Source: CAG-390 sp045531455 (GTDB lineage Bacteria > Bacillota > Clostridia > Oscillospirales > CAG-272). Taken from it: 64,000 bases of DNA. The DNA lies in contig JAZSEA010000011.1 in the NCBI GenBank assembly GCA_045531455.1, forward strand, positions 1 to 64,000, read 5' to 3'. Shown here in pieces: positions 57,964 to 64,000 of this stretch. Every line of letters begins with the position of its first letter. The first letter of the stretch is position 1. The notes below the pieces were generated by a model. It was not told the DNA's origin. It saw only the letters and a list, made by a program, of their open reading frames with translations, and made no database searches. The position numbers and the translations under genes were made by a program.

Positions 57964-58110
57964 GCAATAAAGAAGAACTCTCCGTTCTCACCCTGCCGCA
58001 AGGGCGCGCAGGTGTTAATAATTTCAAACTGCTTTTTATGGGGGCGGTATGATTTTGTGCGGCACGGAGTGAGTCTTCGTGTCATTTTTCATTTTCGGAG
58101 GTGAGCTGTT
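57964..58110 (+). promoter_or_regulatory. infC leader, probable L20-type autoregulatory leader
   Basis: About 147 nt of untranslated leader. AGAAC-TCTCC-GTTCT and CACCCTGC / GCAGGTG form successive hairpins, and a later CACG / CGTG stem lies before the ribosome binding site. In Firmicutes this operon is repressed by L20 through such a leader. The match to the published model is judged by position and layout, not by a covariance search. Confidence 0.6.
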
Positions 58111-58626
58111 ATAGCTGCAAAAGAATTGCTCGTAAACGAGTCCATTAAGGCTAAAGAAGTACGAGTTATCGGACCCGACGGTGAACAGATCGGTATTATG
58201 TCTTCGGACAACGCTCTTCGCACCGCGTATGATAAGGGTCTTGACCTGATCCTCATTTCCCCCAATGCACAGCCGCCCGTTTGTCGCATTGCCGACTACG
58301 GCCGCTACCGCTATGAGCAGGAAAAGAGAGAGAAGGAAGCAAAGAAAAAGCAGAACATTATCGAAGTCAAGGAGGTACAGCTTTCCTGCCGTATCGACAC
58401 ACATGATTTCGAAACAAAGGTCAAGCACGCGTTGCGTTTCCTCGGCGAGGGCAATAAGGTCAAGGTCGTATTGCGCTTCCGCGGACGTGAGATGAGCCAT
58501 CAGGAGATCGGTAAGGAGATCCTTGAGCGCTTCCGCGAGGCTGTCAAGGAATCGGGAACCGTCGATAAGACGCCGAATCTTGAGGGCAGACTCATGACCA
58601 TGATAGTTAACCCCATAAAGAAATAA
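58111..58626 (+). CDS. infC: Translation initiation factor IF-3, AUA start
   Basis: 171 aa if started at ATA 58111. GGAGGTG (58097-58103) is 7 bases before this ATA, whereas the first standard start in frame, TTG 58126, is 22 bases away and would cut the conserved N-terminus AAKELLVNESIKAKEVRVIG (20 residues). IF-3 signatures DGEQIGIM, ISPNAQPPVCRIADYGRYRY (20 residues) and the C-terminal VVLRFRGREMSHQEIG are intact. It prevents subunit joining and checks the start codon. infC is known for rare starts (AUU in E. coli and Bacillus) that allow IF-3 to repress its own synthesis. First gene of the infC-rpmI-rplT operon. Confidence 0.95.
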   Translation: MAAKELLVNESIKAKEVRVIGPDGEQIGIMSSDNALRTAYDKGLDLILISPNAQPPVCRIADYGRYRYEQEKREKEAKKKQNIIEVKEVQLSCRIDTHDFETKVKHALRFLGEGNKVKVVLRFRGREMSHQEIGKEILERFREAVKESGTVDKTPNLEGRLMTMIVNPIKK

Positions 58627-58698
58627 GTCACAAAGCCGCTTGCGGCTTACTCGGTGAAAGCCGAATACAAGAAATTTATTTAAACAGGAGATACAAAA

Positions 58699-58893
58699 AT
58701 GGGAAAAGTTAAGACACACAAGGCCTCTGCAAAGCGTTTCTCGGTAACCGGAAACGGTAAGGTCAAGATGAACCACTCGCATCATCGTCATAAGCTCGGT
58801 CTGAAGGACCAGAAGAGAAAGAGACATCTTCGTACCGGCGAGTATGTAAACGGCAAGATGGCTGCGAACATCCGCGCACTTATCCAGAAGTAA
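58699..58893 (+). CDS. rpmI: 50S ribosomal protein L35
   Basis: 64 aa, the standard size. The N-terminus GKVKTHKASAKRFSVTGNGK (20 residues), then HHRHKLGLKDQKRKRHLR and the end of the protein match L35 throughout. AGGAG lies upstream of ATG. It is between infC and rplT. Confidence 0.97.
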   Translation: MGKVKTHKASAKRFSVTGNGKVKMNHSHHRHKLGLKDQKRKRHLRTGEYVNGKMAANIRALIQK

Positions 58894-58927
58894 TCGGAAT
58901 CGCTAAAGAATTTAGGAGGAAAGAATT

Positions 58928-59281
58928 ATGGCAAGAATTAAGGGCGCGATGATGACGCGCAAGAGAAGAAATAAAGTCCTCAAGGCCGCTAAGGGTTACT
59001 GGGGCGCAAAGAGCAAGCACTTTAAGATGGCTAAGCAGGCCGTAATGAAGAGCGGTAACTACGCTTTCGTTGGTCGTAAGCTTAAGAAGAGAGATTTCCG
59101 CCGCCTTTGGATCACCCGTATCTCGGCTGAGGCTAAGGTTAACGGTATGAACTACTCCACCTTTATGCACGGACTCAAGAAGGCCGGCATCGAGCTCAAC
59201 CGCAAGATGCTCGCTGAGCTTGCAGTAAGCGATAAGGCAGGTTTCGCTGCTCTCGTTGAGAAGGCAAAGGCTGCTCTTTAA
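58928..59281 (+). CDS. rplT: 50S ribosomal protein L20
   Basis: 117 aa. ARIKGAMMTRKRRNKVLKAA (20 residues), then KGYWGAKSKHFKMAKQAVMKSG, RRLWITRISAEAKVNGMNYS (20 residues) and FMHGLKKAGIELNRKMLAEL (20 residues) are diagnostic. It is an early-assembly protein and the likely repressor acting on the infC leader. GGAGG precedes ATG. Confidence 0.97.
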   Translation: MARIKGAMMTRKRRNKVLKAAKGYWGAKSKHFKMAKQAVMKSGNYAFVGRKLKKRDFRRLWITRISAEAKVNGMNYSTFMHGLKKAGIELNRKMLAELAVSDKAGFAALVEKAKAAL

Positions 59282-59294
59282 GCACTAAATTAAT

Positions 59295-59336
59295 AGGGGC
59301 TGTATGCAAATCCGAATTTGCGGCAGCCCCTGTTTC
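59295..59336 (+). terminator. Terminator of the ribosomal protein operon
   Basis: AGGGGCTG-GCAAA pairs with TTTGC-CAGCCCCT with small bulges. The tail GTTTCGG is weakly T-rich. Confidence 0.7.
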
Positions 59337-59344
59337 GGTATAAT
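59317..59344 (+). promoter_or_regulatory. Weak promoter candidate for the TrmH-family gene
   Basis: TTTGCG (59317-59322), a 16-bp spacer and TATAAT (59339-59344). The -35 lies within the terminator stem. Confidence 0.4.
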
Positions 59345-59391
59345 TACGCCAAAAAATCCGACCATTATCGACAGAAACGGAGGAATTTTTT

Positions 59392-60219
59392 ATGCCTCTC
59401 AACAAAGAAATTATCATCTCAAGACAGAATCCGACCGTCCGCCGCCTCGTAGCTCTTCTCGATAAAAAGGAGCGCAAAAGAAGCGGTGTTTTCAGAATCG
59501 ATGGTCATAAGCTCTATAGGGAAGCCCTCGAGTGCGGTGCATCGGTAGAGCTTGTTGCAATATGCTCGGAGAAGGCTGAACGCTTTCTTCCCGAGGCGGA
59601 GAAGAGCGGCGCGGACACCGTGCTCCTTTCTCCCGAAGTTTTCTCCAAGATAACCGAGGAAAGAGCCCCCGACGGTATCATAGCGGTGGTGAAAAATCTC
59701 AGCGATCTGCATAAAGAACTCTCTTTCACCGATATTCCCGCGCTTGCGGCATCGGGAAAGAGGATCATGGCTTTCGAATCTCTGCGTGATCCCGGAAACC
59801 TCGGAACTGTAATCCGTTCCGCTTCGGCTTTCGGAGTAGATACGCTTATACTTTCCGCCGATTGTGCGGATATATATAATCCGAAGACTCTGCGCGGCGC
59901 AATGGGAGCGATCTTCTCGCGTGAGATCCTTTTCTGCCGCGAGTTGCCCGAGGCACTTTCGCGATTCTCCTGCGAGGGCAGACGTGTCCTTGCCGCAACA
60001 CTCGAGAATGAGGCTGTCGCAGTCGGAAAAGCTGCCTTGTCCGAAAGAGATATCATCCTTATCGGCAACGAGGGTCACGGTCTCAGCCGCAGTGCGATCG
60101 ATGCCTCGGATCTTTCGGTAATTCTCCCGATCGATACGGGACGCGGAGTTGAGTCGCTCAACGCGGCAACGGCGGCTTCCGTGTTTATGTGGGAGCAGAG
60201 AAGAATATCGGGTAAATAA
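59392..60219 (+). CDS. TrmH/SpoU-family RNA 2'-O-methyltransferase
   Basis: 275 aa. An N-terminal substrate-binding domain (about 8-105, starting SRQNPTVRRLVAL and GVFRIDGHKLYREAL) is followed by the SPOUT domain. Motif 1 is ESLRDPGNLGTVIRSASAFG (20 residues), motif 2 IGNEGHGLSRSA and motif 3 VESLNAATAASVFMWEQRR. These enzymes methylate ribose 2'-O in rRNA or tRNA; the target is not predictable. In Firmicutes a relative lies near rplT/pheS, which fits this position. GGAGG is upstream of ATG. Confidence 0.93.
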   Translation: MPLNKEIIISRQNPTVRRLVALLDKKERKRSGVFRIDGHKLYREALECGASVELVAICSEKAERFLPEAEKSGADTVLLSPEVFSKITEERAPDGIIAVVKNLSDLHKELSFTDIPALAASGKRIMAFESLRDPGNLGTVIRSASAFGVDTLILSADCADIYNPKTLRGAMGAIFSREILFCRELPEALSRFSCEGRRVLAATLENEAVAVGKAALSERDIILIGNEGHGLSRSAIDASDLSVILPIDTGRGVESLNAATAASVFMWEQRRISGK

Positions 60220-60242
60220 ATTTCACTTGAAGGATTAACGAA

Positions 60243-61550
60243 ATGAGCAGCTTTACAAAGGACAGCATACTTTACGAGATCTGGCTGACTACCTGCATCA
60301 GCGCGGGCTCGATGGCGTATGAAAAGCTTTTTGAACACTATCAGTCCGCCTACGAAATATACCGCGCGGATCCCGCCGAGCTTGAACGCATAGGAATCTC
60401 CGAAAGACTTATCGCATCGCTCGCAAGAAAGAATCTCTCGCGTGCAGAGCAGGCGGCGGAATTCTGCATAAAGAAGGACGTAAGACTCGTCATCAGAGGC
60501 GAACGCGATTATCCCGACCGCCTCGATGCGATTCCGAATCCGCCCTATGCCCTCTATGTCAAGGGCTCGCTGAAGCCCGCCGAAAACGAGTATTCGACCG
60601 CGATCGTCGGAACGAGAAATATGAGCGAATACGGTATGCGAATGGCGTATAAAATATCATATGAGCTTGCCGCCGCGGGTGCCGCTATCGTTAGCGGAAT
60701 GGCTCTCGGCGTTGACGGTGTTGCCGCTGTCGGAGCACTTGAGGCTTACGGAGACACCATCGCGGTCCTCGGCTGCGGTCTTGATAAGGTATATCCTCCC
60801 GCACACAGAAAGCTTATGGGCATCATTGCCGAAAGAGGCGCGCTCGTCAGCGAATATGCACCGGGTACACCTCCTATGAGCGGCAATTTCCCGCTCAGAA
60901 ACAGAATAATCAGCGGACTTGCCCGATCGACTCTTGTAATAGAGGGAAATATAAACAGCGGCTCAATGCTCACCGCGCGTGAAGCAATAAGGCAGGGAAG
61001 AGATATCTTTGCCATCCCCGGGAACGTCGGCGTCAGCAACGCTCTCGGTACGAACGTCCTCATCCGCGACGGAGCGCGTGTCGCGCTTTCGGCACGCGAT
61101 ATCATAGCCGCGAGAAATGACCGCGGTATCGATCTTGAACGCCTTGCCGAGGCAGAGCTCAATTCCGATCTTGACGTCAGAGTTCTTGCTCAATACGGCG
61201 TTTCTCCGGCGGCATACGTTTCCGAGCCCGCACAGCGCGAGGAAATCGGAAGACTGGAACCCAAGCCCGAGCCCGCAAAGACCGAGAAACCTAAAAAGAC
61301 TCGCGCAAAGAAGGTCGAGAAAAAGGAAGAAGCTCCGGTCGATCAGACTCCCGCATCAAATCTTCCGCCTCTCCCCGAGGGAATCATGCGCGATATTTAT
61401 GAATCAATGCCGATGGGAACGCCCGTCAGTGCCGATTTCTTTTCGAGATTCGGTCTTGACTCGGGTATCCTCGTCGGTTATATCTCAATGCTCGAGGTTT
61501 CGGGATATATCCTCTCGATCCCCGGCGGAACATATTTGAGAAAAAATTGA
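60243..61550 (+). CDS. dprA: DNA-processing protein DprA (Smf)
   Basis: 435 aa. A helical N-terminal domain (about 1-70) precedes the Rossmann-like core with AIVGTRNMSEYGMRMA, IVSGMALGVDGVAAVGALEA (20 residues), GCGLDKVYPPAH and PLRNRIISGLARSTLVIEG. A Lys/Glu/Pro-rich linker (about 335-365) leads to a C-terminal winged helix. It loads RecA on incoming single-stranded DNA in transformation, but is present in many species not known to be competent. Located 23 bases after the methyltransferase gene and before topA, a common Firmicutes order. Confidence 0.95.
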   Translation: MSSFTKDSILYEIWLTTCISAGSMAYEKLFEHYQSAYEIYRADPAELERIGISERLIASLARKNLSRAEQAAEFCIKKDVRLVIRGERDYPDRLDAIPNPPYALYVKGSLKPAENEYSTAIVGTRNMSEYGMRMAYKISYELAAAGAAIVSGMALGVDGVAAVGALEAYGDTIAVLGCGLDKVYPPAHRKLMGIIAERGALVSEYAPGTPPMSGNFPLRNRIISGLARSTLVIEGNINSGSMLTAREAIRQGRDIFAIPGNVGVSNALGTNVLIRDGARVALSARDIIAARNDRGIDLERLAEAELNSDLDVRVLAQYGVSPAAYVSEPAQREEIGRLEPKPEPAKTEKPKKTRAKKVEKKEEAPVDQTPASNLPPLPEGIMRDIYESMPMGTPVSADFFSRFGLDSGILVGYISMLEVSGYILSIPGGTYLRKN

Positions 61551-61559
61551 AATTCCCTC

Positions 61560-61588
61560 TTGACAAGCTAAAAAAAACAGTATACAAT
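61560..61588 (+). promoter_or_regulatory. Promoter of topA
   Basis: TTGACA (61560-61565), a 17-bp spacer and TACAAT (61583-61588), just after the dprA stop. No terminator separates dprA and topA, so read-through is likely. Confidence 0.75.
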
Positions 61589-61644
61589 ATAAAATAGACG
61601 AAAATTTCGCTCAATACCCATTTTGAAAGGAAAACCTCAGTCGT

Positions 61645-64000
61645 ATGGCTAAGAATCTGGTTATAATCGAGTCACCCTCCAAGGCGCACACCATTCAGGC
61701 GTGCCTTGGTTCAAACTATAAGATCGTAGCGTCGAAGGGTCACGTACGCGACCTGCCCAAGAGCACCTTCGCTATCGATATCGAAAATGATTTCACCCCC
61801 AAGTATATAAATATCCGCGGTAAGGGCGACCTTATCAAGGAGCTCAAGAAGGAGGCAAAAGCCGCGAAGACCGTTTATCTCGCGACCGACCCTGACCGCG
61901 AGGGAGAGGCTATCTCCTGGCATCTCGCCGCGGCTCTCGAGATCCCCGAGGATAAGCTCAAGAGAGTCACCTTCAACGAGATCACCAAGACCGCGATCAA
62001 GGCGTCCATCAAGCAGCCCCGCACGATCGATATCAATCTCGTAAACGCACAGCAGTCGCGCCGTATCCTCGACAGAATCGTCGGATACAAGCTCAGCCCC
62101 CTGCTTTGGAAGAGAGTAAAGCACGGCCTTTCCGCAGGACGAGTCCAGTCGGTTGCTACCCGCCTTGTCGTTGAGCGTGAGGAGGAGATCCGCGCGTTCA
62201 TTCCCGAGGAATACTGGACCGTTGCCGCAAAGCTCAACGCAGACGGAAGCATCTTTGATGTCCGCTACTACGGCGATGCAACAACCGGCAACAAGGTCAA
62301 GCTCTCGAACGAGGCTGAAGCAAAGGCTGTAGTCGATGCCGTTCTCGGCAAGGATATGAACGTGAAGTCGGTCAAGCGCGGAGTTAAGTATAAGACTCCC
62401 GCACCGCCCTTTACGACCTCGACAATGCTTCAGGAGGCGGCAAGAAAGCTCGGCTTCCAGTCGGGAAGAACTATGCGTACCGCGCAGGAGCTTTATGAAG
62501 GTATCAACCTTGGCGCGGCAAACGGCGGCGCACAGGGTATCATCACCTATATGCGTACAGACTCGCTCCGTATCGCCGCAGAGGCTCAGGATGCCGCACG
62601 CGAATTTATCACGGAAAAGTACGGAGAGGGATACTGCCCCGCATCTCCCCGCGTCTATAAGACCAAGGCAAACGCGCAGGATGCGCACGAGGCTATCAGA
62701 CCCGCAAGAGTCACCCTCGTTCCTTCCGAGATCAAGCCCTATCTTACCCCCGATCAGTTCAAGCTTTATAAGCTCATCTGGGAACGCTTCGTAGCAAGCC
62801 AGATGGAATCGGCAAAGCTTGATACTCTCAATATCGATTTCGAGTCCTCGGGACACCTCTTCCGCACGGGCGGATACACAGTATCTTTCCAGGGCTATAT
62901 GGCTGTATACGAGGAGGGTACCGACGAGGCTGTCAAGAAGGCTGACGATCCCGATGACATCAAGAATTTCAGGATCCCCAATATTTTGGAGGGTCAGACT
63001 CTGCCCTGCGTTGACGTAAGCAGCGCAAAGCATTTCACCGAGCCGCCCGCAAGATACAACGAGGCAAGCCTTATCAAGGCTCTCGAGGACAAGGGCATCG
63101 GCAGACCCAGTACCATTCCTCCCACCATTACGACCATCATTACCCGTGAATACGTCCGCCGCGAGGGCAAGGCACTTGTTCCCACACAGCTCGGCGAGGT
63201 CACGACCGCGCTGATGAAGTCGGATTTTGCCGATATCGTTGACTATAAGTTCACCGCAAGAATGGAGAGCCAGCTCGACGAGATCGAAGCGGGCGAGACG
63301 AATATGATCGACGTTCTCCGCGAATTCTGGGTCGGATTTGAGCGCGAGCTCACCGAAGCAGAAAAGAAGAGCAGTATGGAAACGGCTCCCGCTGTCGTTG
63401 AGGAGACCGATATCATCTGCGACAAGTGCGGCGCCAAGATGATCGTCAAGTCGGGCAGATTCGGTAAATTTGCCGCTTGCCCGAATTATCCCGAATGTAA
63501 GAATACAAAGCCTCTCGATGCTAATAAGCAGACCGAGAAGAAGGCTCCCGTTATCGCGGATTTCAAGTGTGAGGTCTGCGGCGGAGATATGGTCCAGAGA
63601 CACGGTAAGTACGGCAGCTTCTTTGCCTGCGCAAACTACCCGAAGTGTAAGTTTATCAAGCAGGAGCAGAATAAGCTTGAGGGAGTTACCTGCCCCAAGT
63701 GCGGCGGCGCGATCCTTGTCCGTCAGGGTAGAAACAGAAGCCAGTTCTACAGCTGTGAAAAGTATCCCGAGTGCGATTGGTCGAGCTGGGATCTTCCCGT
63801 AGCCGAGAAATGCCCCGAATGCGGCGAGATGCTCTATAAGAAGAAGTCCCGCCCCGGAGTGCTCATCTGCAAGAGCAAGAATTGCGGCTACGTCAAGGAA
63901 GACGAGAAGGCTCAGACCGAAAAGTACGGTTATATCCCCGCGGACAACGATGAAGTCCCCGAGGTACCCGTATCTCCCCTTGATATGCCTCCCCCTCCCG
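61645..64000 (+). CDS. topA: DNA topoisomerase I, 3' end beyond the window
   Basis: 785 codons are present and the frame is open at the right edge. The TOPRIM domain starts VIIESPSKAHTI (Glu9) and contains ATDPDREGEAISWHLA. The catalytic tyrosine is Tyr302 in GIITYMRTDSLRIAA. After EDKGIGRPSTIPPTITTIIT (20 residues) come four C-terminal four-cysteine zinc ribbons (CDKCG..CPNYPEC, CEVCG..CANYPKC, CPKCG..CEKYPEC, CPECG..CKSKNCG), then a Pro-rich end. It relaxes negative supercoils. ATG 61645 is the start of the conserved protein; AAAGG is 15 bases upstream, a long spacing. Confidence 0.97.
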   Translation, partial: MAKNLVIIESPSKAHTIQACLGSNYKIVASKGHVRDLPKSTFAIDIENDFTPKYINIRGKGDLIKELKKEAKAAKTVYLATDPDREGEAISWHLAAALEIPEDKLKRVTFNEITKTAIKASIKQPRTIDINLVNAQQSRRILDRIVGYKLSPLLWKRVKHGLSAGRVQSVATRLVVEREEEIRAFIPEEYWTVAAKLNADGSIFDVRYYGDATTGNKVKLSNEAEAKAVVDAVLGKDMNVKSVKRGVKYKTPAPPFTTSTMLQEAARKLGFQSGRTMRTAQELYEGINLGAANGGAQGIITYMRTDSLRIAAEAQDAAREFITEKYGEGYCPASPRVYKTKANAQDAHEAIRPARVTLVPSEIKPYLTPDQFKLYKLIWERFVASQMESAKLDTLNIDFESSGHLFRTGGYTVSFQGYMAVYEEGTDEAVKKADDPDDIKNFRIPNILEGQTLPCVDVSSAKHFTEPPARYNEASLIKALEDKGIGRPSTIPPTITTIITREYVRREGKALVPTQLGEVTTALMKSDFADIVDYKFTARMESQLDEIEAGETNMIDVLREFWVGFERELTEAEKKSSMETAPAVVEETDIICDKCGAKMIVKSGRFGKFAACPNYPECKNTKPLDANKQTEKKAPVIADFKCEVCGGDMVQRHGKYGSFFACANYPKCKFIKQEQNKLEGVTCPKCGGAILVRQGRNRSQFYSCEKYPECDWSSWDLPVAEKCPECGEMLYKKKSRPGVLICKSKNCGYVKEDEKAQTEKYGYIPADNDEVPEVPVSPLDMPPPP

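Noticed and set aside
58036..58827. 263-aa minus-strand frame over infC
   Set aside because: Antisense of IF-3 and L35; these are certain genes with an operon promoter.
61711..63603. 630-aa minus-strand frame within topA
   Set aside because: Antisense of a clearly recognised topoisomerase; no motifs of its own.

Overview
The window reads as chromosome of a Gram-positive, spore-forming member of the Clostridia (Bacillota). Supporting this are an intact Spo0A, a YtfJ/GerW-like sporulation protein, a T-box in front of valS, the infC-rpmI-rplT order, many lipobox lipoproteins and near-consensus TTGACA-17-TATAAT promoters. The broad type (an anaerobic gut-associated Oscillospirales-like genome, possibly a metagenome assembly) is inference from style; no rRNA gene is present to fix the taxon.

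Layout. 1-11.7 kb: a secreted endonuclease/phosphatase-fold lipoprotein diverges from an FAD-dependent oxidoreductase. A probable galK-(membrane protein)-yycJ-rlmH-(WG-repeat surface protein) transcription unit follows, then a large OB-fold/Ig-like lipoprotein, a zinc-ribbon membrane protein and two very small genes, one cysteine-rich. 11.8-13.2 kb: a MATE exporter. 13.4-27.3 kb is an accessory region of surface proteins. A two-gene module (beta-helix/GLUG-like protein with a C-terminal membrane anchor, followed by an ABC-type substrate-binding lipoprotein) occurs twice in tandem. A third lipoprotein of the same family, glyA, a gpsA-like gene and two lipoproteins of a sister family follow. No permease or ATPase gene accompanies these binding proteins. 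27.4-40 kb: phosphoglucomutase, an unusual array of small hairpins beside tRNA-Leu(UAG), a HAD phosphatase, a nicotinamidase-like hydrolase, a DUF2974 hydrolase, VanW, a CNNM/HlyC-type transporter, T-box plus valS (frame broken once), a DUF4349 lipoprotein and asparaginase.

40-54 kb: a CpsB/YwqE-like protein that has lost most metal ligands, a MoxR-DUF58-DUF4129-like operon, and spo0A. A long minus-strand run follows in the order lon-ysxC-M50 protease-scpA-scpB-DUF2953-ytfJ-dac-lipoprotein-rluB, with overlaps or gaps of 0-61 bases. It links proteolysis, chromosome segregation, the cell wall and sporulation, and resembles the Bacillus scpAB-dacB-spmAB-rluB neighbourhood with spmAB absent. 54-64 kb: a possible small RNA, a sixth substrate-binding lipoprotein, a sugar-phosphate isomerase with a HAD hydrolase, the infC-rpmI-rplT operon with its leader and a non-canonical AUA start, a TrmH-family methyltransferase, dprA, and topA running off the right edge.

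Most transcription units have a recognisable sigma-A promoter with 17-bp spacing and an intrinsic terminator. Exported proteins repeatedly carry Thr/Pro/Glu-rich linkers. The least explained elements are the duplicated surface module with its shared anchor, the hairpin array at 29.4 kb, the small-RNA candidate at 54.5 kb and the metal-site-less CpsB homologue.
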